Source: Arthrobacter agilis
GTDB lineage: Bacteria; Actinomycetota; Actinomycetes; Actinomycetales; Micrococcaceae
DNA length: 64,000 bases
NCBI RefSeq assembly: GCF_030816075.1
Contig: NZ_JAUSXO010000001.1
Coordinates: forward strand, 2,542,001-2,606,000
Direction of reading: 5' to 3'
The notes below the pieces were generated by a model. It was not told the origin of the DNA. It made no database searches and worked only from the letters and a program-made list of their open reading frames with translations. The translations under genes and the position numbers were made by a program. The stretch's first letter is position 1, and each line of letters starts with the position of its first letter. Shown one piece after another: positions 34,780-43,230 of this stretch.

Positions 34780-36300
34780 CTACTCCTGCGGGGCCGACCC
34801 CCGCGTCAGCACCTCCTGGCGGAAGAACGCCGGATTGATGCGCGACCACACCAGCATGAGCACCGCCCCGAGGAGGATCACGCCGATCCCGAGGACGAAC
34901 ACCATCCCGATCCCGAACAGCTCGGACCCGGAGCCGTACTCGGGGTCCATGGAGTCGACGGCCGTCTTGAAGAACATGACCAGCAGGATCACGCCGCCGA
35001 GCAGGGGTGCGAGGAACCTGAAGAAGACGTTGCGGGCGCTCGCGAAGGCCTGGGCGCGGAAGTACCAGACGCACGCCAGCGCGGTGATGCCGTAGTAGAA
35101 GCAGATCATGAGGCCGAGTGCCGTGATGGTGTCCCACAGGGCGTTCTCCGACACCAGGCGCGTGAACACGTAGAACCCGGCGGCGGCGACGGCCGCTGCG
35201 ACGGTCGCGTAGCTCGGGGACTTGTGCTGCGGGCTGATGCGCCCGTACCCCTTCGGCAGCGCCTTGTAGTGACCCATGGCGAGCAGCGTGCGTGCGGGCG
35301 AGACGAACGTCGACTGCAGCGATGCTGCGGAGGAGCTGAGCACGGCCATCGACATGAGGATGGCGAAGGGACCCATGACGGGGCCGGCGAGCGTCGCGAA
35401 GATGCTCTCCTGGTTGTCCGGGTTGCCCGCACCGAGTTCGCCGTCGCCCACCCCGGCGTAGGCGAGGGTCGCCAGAGCCACCGTGAGGTAGACGATCACG
35501 ATCACGACGACCGTCAGTGCTCCCGCACGGCCCGGCGTCTTGTCGGGGTCGGTGGTCTCCTCGTTCATCGTGAGCGTCACGTCCCAGCCCCAGTAGATGA
35601 AGATCGAGAGCGAGACGCCCGCGGCGAAGGCGGAGAACGAGCCGACGGCGAAGGGGTTGAACCAGTCCGCGCTGATGCTCGTGGCGTCGAAGGCGGTGCC
35701 GTTCGCGACGTGGACGAACGCTGCGATGGCGAACCACGCGAGCACCACGAGCTGGAAGGTGACGAGCACGTACTGCACCATCTTGGTGGCTTCCATGCCC
35801 CGGTAGGAGATGTAGCAGGCGAGGGCGATGAACACGAGCGTCGTCGCGATGTTCACCGGCAGGTTCAGGGTGAGCTCCGCGATCGAGGGATTGCCCAGCA
35901 CCTGTGAGAGCAGGAGGTAGAAGAAGTCGACAGCGACGGCGGCGAGGTTGGACAGCACGATGACGGTCGCGGCGATGAGACCCCACCCGCCCATCCAGCC
36001 GATCCACGGGCCGAAGGCCCGCGTGGCCCAGGTGAAAGACGTCCCGGAGTCCGGCATGGAGCTGTTCAGCTCGCGGTAGCCGAGGGCCACGAGCAGCATG
36101 GGGATGAAGCCGATGAGGAAGATGGCGGGCAGGTGCACGCCGACCTCCGCGACCGTGGGGCCGAGGGCCGCGGTCAGGGTGTAGGCGGGGGCCACGCAGG
36201 ACACCCCGATGACGACGGCACCCAGCAGGCCGACGGTCCCTGAATCGAGACCCTTCTTGCTGAGCCCTGATCCCCTTTGTGTTGTCTCGTCGATACTCAT
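34780..36300 (-). CDS. APC-family permease of the putrescine oxidase operon
   Basis: 506 residues, about 12 helices. GLLGAVVIGVSCVAPAYTLTAALG begins helix 1; MPDSGTSFTWATRAFGPWIGWMGGW near 85 and IYWGWDVTLTMNEETTDP near 235 match the paralogue at 32198-33760. Its ATG overlaps the uspA stop by 4 nt (ATGA), placing it third in the puo-uspA-permease operon. This argues for putrescine (or a related amine) import. The start MSIDETTQRG follows AGGCGGACGC, a weak Shine-Dalgarno, so coupling to uspA is likely important. Confidence 0.9.
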   Translation of the reverse strand: MSIDETTQRGSGLSKKGLDSGTVGLLGAVVIGVSCVAPAYTLTAALGPTVAEVGVHLPAIFLIGFIPMLLVALGYRELNSSMPDSGTSFTWATRAFGPWIGWMGGWGLIAATVIVLSNLAAVAVDFFYLLLSQVLGNPSIAELTLNLPVNIATTLVFIALACYISYRGMEATKMVQYVLVTFQLVVLAWFAIAAFVHVANGTAFDATSISADWFNPFAVGSFSAFAAGVSLSIFIYWGWDVTLTMNEETTDPDKTPGRAGALTVVVIVIVYLTVALATLAYAGVGDGELGAGNPDNQESIFATLAGPVMGPFAILMSMAVLSSSAASLQSTFVSPARTLLAMGHYKALPKGYGRISPQHKSPSYATVAAAVAAAGFYVFTRLVSENALWDTITALGLMICFYYGITALACVWYFRAQAFASARNVFFRFLAPLLGGVILLVMFFKTAVDSMDPEYGSGSELFGIGMVFVLGIGVILLGAVLMLVWSRINPAFFRQEVLTRGSAPQE

Positions 36301-37190
36301 GCGTCCGCCTCTGTGGGTAAGGCGCCCGGGCCGGAAGTGGTGCCGGGCGTTGCGTACGTACGCGGGACGACGACCATGGGGATGGTCAGCGTACGCAGGA
36401 TCTTGGCGGCCGTGGACCCGAGGAAGATCCGCGCGTGCTGCGCGAGGCGGCTGGAACCGACCAGCAGCACCTCCCCCTCGTCCCAGGCCATGGACTCGAT
36501 GGCTTCCTCGACGGACGCACCGCGCGCGGTCTCGACGCTCACACGACCACCGGCCGCCAGCGACGACGCCGCCTCGGCGAGCCGCCGGTTCGCCTCGTCC
36601 TCCGCTCCGCCCGGGTCCGGCTGGCCGGCGTCGAGCGCGATGAGCGAGACGAGACGCAGCGGCAGGCCGCGACGGCGTGCCGAGGACACGGCGACGGAGA
36701 TGACGGCGTCCGCTCCGGCCCGCCGGCCCACGGCGCAGGTGAGGCGCGTGACGGGGTCGGTGCGGCGGTAGTCCCGGGGGGCGAGCGCCACGGGGACGGG
36801 CGAGGCGTGGAGCAGGCTGCGGGCCACGTTGCCGACGCTGAACCGGCCGGCGAGGCCGCGTGAGCTGGCGCCGATGACGATCAGGGACGCCTCGGTGTCC
36901 TCGGCGGCCTGGATGAGGCCCTCCGCGTTCGATTCGGCCCGGACGACGACGCCGCGTGCCTGGACGTCGTCGGGCACGAGGGCCAGTCCGTCGTCCATCC
37001 ACTCGCGCATCTGTTCGGACAGCAGGCTGTCGAAGCCCTTGTCCGGCGGGTAGGTGCCGGCGTAGAGGGAGTGCTCGGGCGTCACGAGGACGAGATCGAG
37101 GGTCGCGTCCTGGCGCCGGGCGAGCGCCACGGCGAGGCAGACGGCGTCGTGTCCGCGTTCGTCAGCGGTGTACCCGACGATGTAGCGCAT
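36297..37190 (-). CDS. Tandem universal stress protein (two Usp domains)
   Basis: 297 residues forming two UspA folds of about 145 residues. Domain 1 has IVIGASSRGLAGRFSVGNVARSLLHASPVPVAL; domain 2 has LLVGSSRLAQHARIFLGSTAAKILRTLTIPMVVVP. These segments carry the G-x2-G-x9-G-(S/N) type nucleotide loop, better preserved in domain 1. The start is 2 nt after the puo stop and its end overlaps the permease. A Usp fused into a permease operon suggests regulation of the transporter, as known for some other transporter-linked Usp proteins; the link to putrescine is inferred. Confidence 0.88.
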   Translation of the reverse strand: MRYIVGYTADERGHDAVCLAVALARRQDATLDLVLVTPEHSLYAGTYPPDKGFDSLLSEQMREWMDDGLALVPDDVQARGVVVRAESNAEGLIQAAEDTEASLIVIGASSRGLAGRFSVGNVARSLLHASPVPVALAPRDYRRTDPVTRLTCAVGRRAGADAVISVAVSSARRRGLPLRLVSLIALDAGQPDPGGAEDEANRRLAEAASSLAAGGRVSVETARGASVEEAIESMAWDEGEVLLVGSSRLAQHARIFLGSTAAKILRTLTIPMVVVPRTYATPGTTSGPGALPTEADA

Positions 37191-37192
37191 GC

Positions 37193-38596
37193 TCAGGCCT
37201 CCTTCACGGTACCGGCCGACTGAAGCCCGGACGCGAGCGCGCGGTGGACCGCGGCCGCGGTGCGCTGCCCCATGCGGATGGCGCCGTCCACGTGCTGGTA
37301 GCCCTCGGCCGCGATGTCGGAGCAGGACCAGTAGATCGGCCCCACCGGTGTGCGCTGGTCACGGCCGTAGCGGTGCAGCCCGCCGAGGTCGTAGCTGGAG
37401 GCGTAGGCGCCGCGGGTCCACTCCTCGGACGCCCAGTCCGACTCGTAGTAGACCTCGGGTTCGAGGGCCTGCGGGCCGAGGAAGCCCGCGATCGAGCCGA
37501 GGATGCGCTCGCGGCGCTCGTGCGGCAGGAGCTCGAACATGGCGTCGGCCTTCTCGTCGGAGATGAAGCCCACCAGGGTTCCGCGCGGGTCCTCGTGGTT
37601 CGTGTTGTCGTAGACCTCCTGCACGATGGAGCCGGCGCTGAAGCCGGTCCCTGAGAGTCCTTCCTCGCGCCAGAACGGCGTCGCGTAGACCGCGTGCACC
37701 TTGATGACGAGTCCCAGCGACTGGTGCTGGTGCATCTGGTGCTGGCGGCGTGGCAGCGGCGGGTCGTAGCTGATGCGCGAGTACAGGTTCGGCGGGACGG
37801 CGACGACGGCGTACCGAGCGTGCACGGTCGTCGTGTCGGAGACGACCGTGACGCCGTCGCGCCCGTCCATGCCGCTCCAGCGCAGCGTCCGCACCGGGCT
37901 CGAGAGGATCACGTCCTCCCCGAGGTCCGCGGCCATCCGCTCCGAGACGGACTGCATGCCGCCGACAACGCGCCGGTCGAGGATGAAGTCCTCGTCCACG
38001 AGGTTGGAGAAGGAGCCGGCGGTCGCGGCCATGAGGATCGCCTGCAGGGCGGAGAAGGAGTGCGCGGGCTTGGTCAGCATGCCACCCGCGATGAAGAGCC
38101 CGATGTTGTCGCAGGCCTCCTCGTCGTCGGACTGCTGCCGCAGCCAGTGGTGGAAGGAGATGGTGTCGAGGGCACGGGCATCGGGGTGGTTCCACGGCGC
38201 CTCCGGGCCGGCCTCGGCGACGAGCCGGTCGAGGATGTCGATGAGCCGTGTCATCTCCTCACGGGTGTAGTCGCTGACGGGGAACATCTCGCCCGAGTAC
38301 CGCACCGGCCTGTCGTCGGGACCGATGTAGACGGAGTCGCCTTCCCGGTAGCGGGGGAAGGTGTCCATCCCCAGCTCGTCGAGGAGGCCGATGAGCGCGG
38401 TCTGGTCCGGGGACACCCACTGGCCGCCCACCTCGAGGACCGCGCCGTCGATGACGTCCGTGTGGGTGCGCCCGCCCACCCGGTCCCGTGCCTCGACGAC
38501 GGCGACCGTGTGGCCGGCCTTCGTCAGCTCGCGTGCTGCGGTCAGGCCCGAAGGGCCTGCTCCGATGATGACGACGTCGCGCTCGATGGTGTTCAT
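37193..38596 (-). CDS. puo: Putrescine oxidase (FAD amine oxidase)
   Basis: 467 residues. The FAD motif VVIIGAGPSGLTAARELTKAG is followed by VVEARDRVGGRTHTD and GGQWVSPDQTALIGLLDELG; the C-terminal FAD loop is YWSCSDIAAEGYQHVDGAIRMGQ. FISDEKADAMFELL, ALEPEVYYESDW and FIAGGMLTKPAHSFSALQA agree with my knowledge of putrescine oxidases of Kocuria and Rhodococcus. It oxidises putrescine to 4-aminobutanal with release of ammonia and peroxide. GGGAGG precedes ATG. It is the first gene of an operon with uspA and a permease, and divergent from a TetR gene with a palindrome between. The patD-gabT operon supplies the next steps. Confidence 0.9.
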   Translation of the reverse strand: MNTIERDVVIIGAGPSGLTAARELTKAGHTVAVVEARDRVGGRTHTDVIDGAVLEVGGQWVSPDQTALIGLLDELGMDTFPRYREGDSVYIGPDDRPVRYSGEMFPVSDYTREEMTRLIDILDRLVAEAGPEAPWNHPDARALDTISFHHWLRQQSDDEEACDNIGLFIAGGMLTKPAHSFSALQAILMAATAGSFSNLVDEDFILDRRVVGGMQSVSERMAADLGEDVILSSPVRTLRWSGMDGRDGVTVVSDTTTVHARYAVVAVPPNLYSRISYDPPLPRRQHQMHQHQSLGLVIKVHAVYATPFWREEGLSGTGFSAGSIVQEVYDNTNHEDPRGTLVGFISDEKADAMFELLPHERRERILGSIAGFLGPQALEPEVYYESDWASEEWTRGAYASSYDLGGLHRYGRDQRTPVGPIYWSCSDIAAEGYQHVDGAIRMGQRTAAAVHRALASGLQSAGTVKEA

Positions 38597-38630
38597 GGGA
38601 TCCTCCCGGGCCGCATGACGCGGACCACAA

Positions 38631-38647
38631 AATGAATGACATTCATT
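38631..38647. promoter_or_regulatory. 17-bp palindromic operator between puo and tetR
   Basis: AATGAATG-A-CATTCATT is a perfect 8-bp inverted repeat with a 1-nt spacer, in the 136-bp region between divergent puo and the TetR-family gene. It is the most AT-rich stretch in the neighbourhood. The -10-like TACTAT (38657-38662) for the tetR direction is 9 nt away, so binding could block both promoters. Confidence 0.75.
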
Positions 38648-38732
38648 ATTTTGCCCTACTATAGCCACGGGCGACCCGCGAGGGAAGGGAACGACCGTAG
38701 AGTTAACGCCACGGCAACAGGAGGCACGTTCC

Positions 38733-39404
38733 ATGACAGCAGCAACGCCGGCGCCGCGACGCGCCGGGCGTCCTCCCCGGAGCGTCCTGTCGAAGGAACG
38801 CATCACCGATGCGGCGCTCGAGCTCATCGCCAGCGAGGGCTACGCGGGGCTCACGATGTCGGCCGTCGCACGGAGGCTGAGGGTGGCGCCGTCCGCGCTC
38901 TACAACCATGCGGAGTCGAAGCAGGAAGTGCTCGGCTGGGTGCAGGACCACGTCATGACGATGGTCGAGTTCGACGCTTTCGCGGACCAGCCCTGGGACG
39001 AGGCCGTGCGGCGCTGGGCCTGGTCCTATCGCGAGATCTTCGCCCGCCATGCGCCGCTCGTCCCGGTCATCGCCGTCATGCCCGTCACCGATGCGCCGGA
39101 GACGCTACGCATGTACGAGGAGGTGGCCCGCGGGTTCCAGCGCGCGGGGTGGCCGGAGGATCGCATCGTGCCGGCGATCGTCGCTCTGGAGTCCTTCATC
39201 TACGGCTCGGCGCTCGACGTCACGGCACCCGGCGACATCTTCGACTCGGGCACACTCGCGGACCGCTTCCCCGTATTCACGGCCGCCGTGCGCAGCGCCA
39301 GCGCCGCCGCGGGTTCCGAGACCGCAGCCGATGCCGCCTTCCGCGCGGGACTGGACGGGATGATCACCGGGCTCCGGCAGCAGCTCGCCGCCTACTCGTC
39401 CTGA
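38733..39404 (+). CDS. TetR-family regulator of putrescine oxidase operon
   Basis: 223 residues. The helix-turn-helix is LTMSAVARRLRVAPSALYNHAESKQEVL (about 46-73), preceded by the usual KERITDAALELIASEGYAG helix. The C-terminal domain (RMYEEVARGFQRAGW..., VALESFIYGSAL) resembles the TetR_C ligand domain. GGAGG lies 8 nt before ATG. Divergent orientation and the palindrome at 38631-38647 make it the likely repressor of puo-uspA-permease, with putrescine or 4-aminobutanal as candidate inducers. Confidence 0.9.
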   Translation: MTAATPAPRRAGRPPRSVLSKERITDAALELIASEGYAGLTMSAVARRLRVAPSALYNHAESKQEVLGWVQDHVMTMVEFDAFADQPWDEAVRRWAWSYREIFARHAPLVPVIAVMPVTDAPETLRMYEEVARGFQRAGWPEDRIVPAIVALESFIYGSALDVTAPGDIFDSGTLADRFPVFTAAVRSASAAAGSETAADAAFRAGLDGMITGLRQQLAAYSS

Positions 39405-39545
39405 TCCGCGGCGCATGCCGGTCCCCGGACGGTCGATGAGCCTGCTGATTGCTAGACGCCCTAGCTTTACGGATCGCGAAGTAGCTGTTAGGTTCAGAGG
39501 GCGGTCAAGAAGCGGCCCGAAGAATGACAGATTTCCGAGGTCGCC

Positions 39546-40145
39546 ATGACAATTGCACCGCTTTCCCCCGACACCCTTCCCCAGCAGACCGGACCCGACG
39601 TGAGCACCCCGTCGGACCTGCAGGACATCGAGTTCGCCGAAGTTCCCGGGACCATCGGTTCCAGCGGACCCGAAGCACCCGAGGTCCCGTCCGACCTGTC
39701 CACCGTGACGACGCGTGAGCTCCGGATCCTGTCCAACCAGCTCTACCGCATCCTCGACGGCGACTTCCCGCCGTTCGGCGTCCGGGAGGACTACGAGGCC
39801 GTGGTCGAGGCCCTCGATGCCCGCAACGCACGTGCCGCCGAACGGACCGAGAGCGCGAAGCTGCGCGAGAAGTTCCGCGACAACACCGTGAGCTCGCGCT
39901 TCGAACTGTTCCACGACGGCATCATGGTCGGTTACGTGAAGTACGACATGAGGGCCGGCCGCATCCGCCTGCTGGAGACCGTGGTCGGGCCCACCTACGG
40001 CAACGCCGGCCTCGAGCCCGTCCTCGTCCGCGAGGCACTGCTGAGCGCCCACCGCCGCCGCCTCGCCCCCGTTCCCTACTGCCAGCACGCCCAGGCCTTC
40101 CTGGCCGAGAACCCGCAGTACCGGGCACTCATCCCGGTCGGCTGA
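39546..40145 (+). CDS. YjdJ-type short GNAT acetyltransferase with N-terminal extension
   Basis: 199 residues. The C-terminal about 85 residues (SSRFELFHDGIMVGYVKYDMRAGRIRLLETVVGPTYGNAGLEPVLVREAL, then VPYCQHAQAFLAENPQY) match the short GNAT-like fold of YjdJ/GTNAT proteins. These hold acetyl-CoA but are smaller than typical GNATs. The first about 55 residues are Pro/Ser/Thr-rich and disordered-looking; residues 55-105 are helical. GAGG lies upstream of ATG. The substrate is unknown. A terminator follows that also serves gabT. Confidence 0.82.
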   Translation: MTIAPLSPDTLPQQTGPDVSTPSDLQDIEFAEVPGTIGSSGPEAPEVPSDLSTVTTRELRILSNQLYRILDGDFPPFGVREDYEAVVEALDARNARAAERTESAKLREKFRDNTVSSRFELFHDGIMVGYVKYDMRAGRIRLLETVVGPTYGNAGLEPVLVREALLSAHRRRLAPVPYCQHAQAFLAENPQYRALIPVG

Positions 40146-40158
40146 ACCCACCCGTTCG

Positions 40159-40199
40159 ACGGCGAAGGCCCCGCAGCAGTGCTGCGGGGCCTTCGCCGT
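40159..40199. terminator. Bidirectional 19-bp hairpin terminator
   Basis: Perfect arms 40159-40177 and 40181-40199 close a 3-nt loop, between the convergent GNAT and gabT genes. Confidence 0.85.
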
Positions 40200-40220
40200 T
40201 CTCGCGGTCGCTACCGGTGC

Positions 40221-41606
40221 TCAGCCGGCGTCGACGGAGCGGATCGCGCGCTCGAGCACGTCGAGTCCGTCGGCCAGCAGCTCGTCGGTGATGACGAGCG
40301 GCGGGAGCAGGCGGATCACGTTGCCGTAGGTACCGCAGGTGAGGATGATGACGCCCTCGCGCAGGCACTGGGCGGCGATGGCCTTGGTCGCCTCGGCGTT
40401 GGGGGCCTTGCTGCCGTGCTCCACGAACTCGAGCGCCAGCATGGCGCCGCGACCGCGGACCTCGCCGATGATGCTCTGCTCCCCCAGGTCCGCCTGGAGG
40501 GCGGCGAAGCGCTCCGTGACGAGCTCCTCGATGTGGCGTGCGCGGCCCGCGAGGTCCTGCTCCTTCATGGTCTCGATCGCGCCGAGGGCTGCGGCGCAGG
40601 CCACGGGGTTGCCGCCGTAGGTGCCGCCGAGTCCGCCCGCGTGGACGGCGTCGAGCAGGTCCGCGCGACCGGTGACGGCCGAGAGCGGCATGCCGCCCGC
40701 GATGCCCTTGGCCATGGTGATCAGGTCGGGCACCACGCCCTCGTGGTTCACCGCGAACCACTCGCCGGTACGGCAGAAGCCGGACTGCACCTCGTCCGCG
40801 ATGAACACGACGCCGTTCGCGGTGGCCCACTCGGCGAGGGCCGGGAGGAAGCCGTCCGCGGGCACGATGAAGCCGCCCTCACCCTGGATCGGCTCGATGA
40901 TGATGGCGGCGACCGACGAGGCGCCGATCTGCTTCTCGATCATGGTGATCGCCCGCTGGGCCGCCTCGGGACCCGTGATGTCCGGGTTCTCCTCACGGAA
41001 GGGGTAGCTCATGGGCATGCGGTAGATCTCGGGCGCGAACGGACCGAAGTTCGTCTTGTAGGGCATGGCCTTGGCCGTGAGCGCCATGGTCAGGTTCGTG
41101 CGGCCGTGGTAGGCGTGGTCGAAGGCCACGACGGCGTCACGGCCGGTGGCGAGGCGCGCGACCTTCACGGCGTTCTCGACGGCTTCGGCCCCCGAGTTGA
41201 ACAGGACGGTCCGCTTCTCGAAGTCGCCCGGCGTCAGCTCGGCGAGCTGCTCGGCGACGGCGATGTAGCCCTCGTAGGGCGTGACCATGAAGCAGGTGTG
41301 GGTGAAGTGCTCCACCTGCTCCTTGACGGCGCCGACGACGGCGGGATCGGAGGCGCCGACGCTCGTCACGGCGATGCCGGAGCCGAGGTCGATGAAGGAG
41401 TTGCCGTCGACGTCGTGGATGATCCCGCCGTCGGCGTCCGCCACGTAGACGGGCACGCCGGAGGCGACGCCCTTGGCGACGACGGCGGCGCGGCGCGCAG
41501 CCAGTTCGGTGGACCTGGGACCGGGGAAGTCGCCGTTGATGCGGCGCTTCTGCTCGAGCCGGAAACGCGGCGCGGCGGTGCCGGGGGTGGTTGCGAAGGT
41601 AGTCAT
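40221..41606 (-). CDS. gabT: 4-aminobutyrate aminotransferase
   Basis: 461 residues, class III PLP aminotransferase. The PLP Lys is in DLITMAKGIAGGMPLSAV near 284; LFNSGAEAVENAVKVAR near 132, IIEPIQGEGGF and FIADEVQSGFCRTG (cofactor Asp) are family motifs. It transfers the amino group of GABA to 2-oxoglutarate, giving succinate semialdehyde and glutamate. Its start is 26 nt after the patD stop, so the order patD-gabT matches consecutive steps of putrescine breakdown. A downstream hairpin ends the operon. Succinate-semialdehyde dehydrogenase would be needed elsewhere in the genome. Confidence 0.95.
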   Translation of the reverse strand: MTTFATTPGTAAPRFRLEQKRRINGDFPGPRSTELAARRAAVVAKGVASGVPVYVADADGGIIHDVDGNSFIDLGSGIAVTSVGASDPAVVGAVKEQVEHFTHTCFMVTPYEGYIAVAEQLAELTPGDFEKRTVLFNSGAEAVENAVKVARLATGRDAVVAFDHAYHGRTNLTMALTAKAMPYKTNFGPFAPEIYRMPMSYPFREENPDITGPEAAQRAITMIEKQIGASSVAAIIIEPIQGEGGFIVPADGFLPALAEWATANGVVFIADEVQSGFCRTGEWFAVNHEGVVPDLITMAKGIAGGMPLSAVTGRADLLDAVHAGGLGGTYGGNPVACAAALGAIETMKEQDLAGRARHIEELVTERFAALQADLGEQSIIGEVRGRGAMLALEFVEHGSKAPNAEATKAIAAQCLREGVIILTCGTYGNVIRLLPPLVITDELLADGLDVLERAIRSVDAG

Positions 41607-41632
41607 GTGGGTTCCTTATCTCGGGGGGACGG

Positions 41633-43063
41633 CTAGGCGTCCAGCACGCTCATGACGTGCTTGATGCGGGTGTAGTCCTCCACGCCGTACATGGAGAGGT
41701 CCTTGCCGTAGCCGGAGTTCTTGAAGCCTCCGTGCGGCATCTCGGCGGTGAGCATGATGTGGGTGTTGATCCAGACCGCGCCGAAGTCGAGGTCACGCGA
41801 GACGCGCATCGCGGTCCCGTGATCCGTGGTCCAGACGCTGGAGGCGAGGGCGTAGTCCACGCCGTTGGCGAGTTCCACGGCCTCCTGCTCGGTGGTGAAG
41901 GTCTGCACGGTGACGATCGGCCCGAACGTCTCCTGCTGCACCACGGAGTCGTCCTGGCGTGCGCCGGTGATGATCGTCGGCTCGAAGAAGTAGCCCTTGT
42001 CGCCGGCGCGTCGGCCTCCGGTCGCGATACTGCAGTGTGCCGGCAGCGCGTCGATGACGGCGTTGACGGCGTTGAAGTGGTTGATGTTGTTGAGCGGGCC
42101 GAAGTAGTTCTCGGAGTCGTCGGCGCTGCCCGTCTTCAGCGTGGCCGTGTGCTCGACCATCGCGGCGACGAACTCGTCGTGCGCCTCCTCCTGCACCAGG
42201 ATGCGCGTGATCGCCGTGCAGTCCTGGCCGGCGTTGAAGAAGGCGAACTCGGCGATCGCCGCGGCGCTCTTCTTCAGGTCCGCGTCCGCGAAGACGACGG
42301 CGGGCGCCTTGCCGCCGAGTTCGAGGTGGGCGCGCTTGAGGCCCTTCGCCGCGCTGGTGGCGACGGCGATGCCCGCACGCACGGAACCCGTGATGGACAC
42401 GAGGCCCGGGACCGGGTGCTCGATCATGGCGGCGCCGGTCTCACCGGTGCCCAGCACCACGTTCAGGACGCCGTCGGGCAGGATGCCCTGCGTGAGGCGC
42501 GCGAGGACGAGGGTGGATTCGGGCGTGGTGTCACTGGGCTTCAGGACGACGGTGTTGCCGGCGGCGAGCGCCGGTCCGATCTTCCAGATCGCCATGAGGA
42601 ACGGGTAGTTCCAGGGCGCCACCTGCGCGACGACGCCGATCGGCTCCCGGCGCACGAACGAGGTGTGGCCCTCGAGGTACTCGCCGGCGGACTTGCCCTC
42701 GAGGATGCGCGCGGCACCGGCGAAGAACCGCAGCTGGTCGGCACCTGCGGCCACCTCCTCCGCGGCGATCATCTCGCGTACCTGGCCGGTGTTGCGGTGC
42801 TGCGCCTCGACGAGCTCGTCGCTCGCAGCCTCGACGGCGTCGGCGAGCTTGAGCAGCAGGAGCTGGCGCTGGCTCGGGGTGGTCCGCTTCCACGTGGTGA
42901 AGGCACGTGCCGCTGCCTGCATGGCGTCGTCGACGTCGGCGGGCGAGGACACGGGCGACTGCGCGACGACCTCACCGTTGGTCGGGTTGACGATGTCCAG
43001 GAGCTCGGTGCCGACGGGCGTCACGAACGCTCCGTCGATGTAGTTCTGAAGGGTCTCAGCCAC
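41633..43063 (-). CDS. patD: Gamma-aminobutyraldehyde dehydrogenase
   Basis: 476 residues. The catalytic Cys is in FNAGQDCTAITR near 276 and the Glu in HLELGGKAP near 242, with VSITGSVRAG at the NAD loop. The end HGGFKNSGYGKDLSMYGVEDYTRIKHVM closely matches PatD/YdcW-type 4-aminobutanal dehydrogenases, which oxidise the product of putrescine oxidase to GABA. It is the first gene of an operon with gabT and divergent from a PucR-type regulator across 167 bp holding strong inverted repeats. An aminotransferase-independent GabD role is less likely from the C-terminal motif. Confidence 0.9.
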   Translation of the reverse strand: MAETLQNYIDGAFVTPVGTELLDIVNPTNGEVVAQSPVSSPADVDDAMQAAARAFTTWKRTTPSQRQLLLLKLADAVEAASDELVEAQHRNTGQVREMIAAEEVAAGADQLRFFAGAARILEGKSAGEYLEGHTSFVRREPIGVVAQVAPWNYPFLMAIWKIGPALAAGNTVVLKPSDTTPESTLVLARLTQGILPDGVLNVVLGTGETGAAMIEHPVPGLVSITGSVRAGIAVATSAAKGLKRAHLELGGKAPAVVFADADLKKSAAAIAEFAFFNAGQDCTAITRILVQEEAHDEFVAAMVEHTATLKTGSADDSENYFGPLNNINHFNAVNAVIDALPAHCSIATGGRRAGDKGYFFEPTIITGARQDDSVVQQETFGPIVTVQTFTTEQEAVELANGVDYALASSVWTTDHGTAMRVSRDLDFGAVWINTHIMLTAEMPHGGFKNSGYGKDLSMYGVEDYTRIKHVMSVLDA

Positions 43064-43133
43064 GGTGCAGTGCCTTTCACGAGGTCAGGTCCGCGCGGAA
43101 CCCGGATGTGTCCGGGCCGCGGGTTTCGAGAGA

Positions 43134-43202
43134 ACGCTACCGGGCCGAACCCCGCCACTGCCACGGATATCTGCACAGAGCATCCCGGTAGCGTCCGTGC
43201 AG
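43134..43202. promoter_or_regulatory. Two inverted repeats between patD and pucR
   Basis: ACGCTACCGGG (43134-43144) and CCCGGTAGCGT (43184-43194) are perfect 11-bp arms 39 nt apart. A second pair, CTGCAC (43171-43176) and GTGCAG (43197-43202), interlocks with it. They lie upstream of the pucR -10 box (43219-43224) and the patD start. This suits a dimeric or looping regulator such as the adjacent PucR-type protein. Confidence 0.6.
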
Positions 43203-43230
43203 GAGTACAGCGGACACCTATGCTGGTCGT

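Noticed and set aside
33861..43202. Genomic island of foreign origin around the amine genes
   Set aside because: Base composition and codon style match the surroundings, with no integrase, tRNA junction or flanking repeats; more likely native metabolism.
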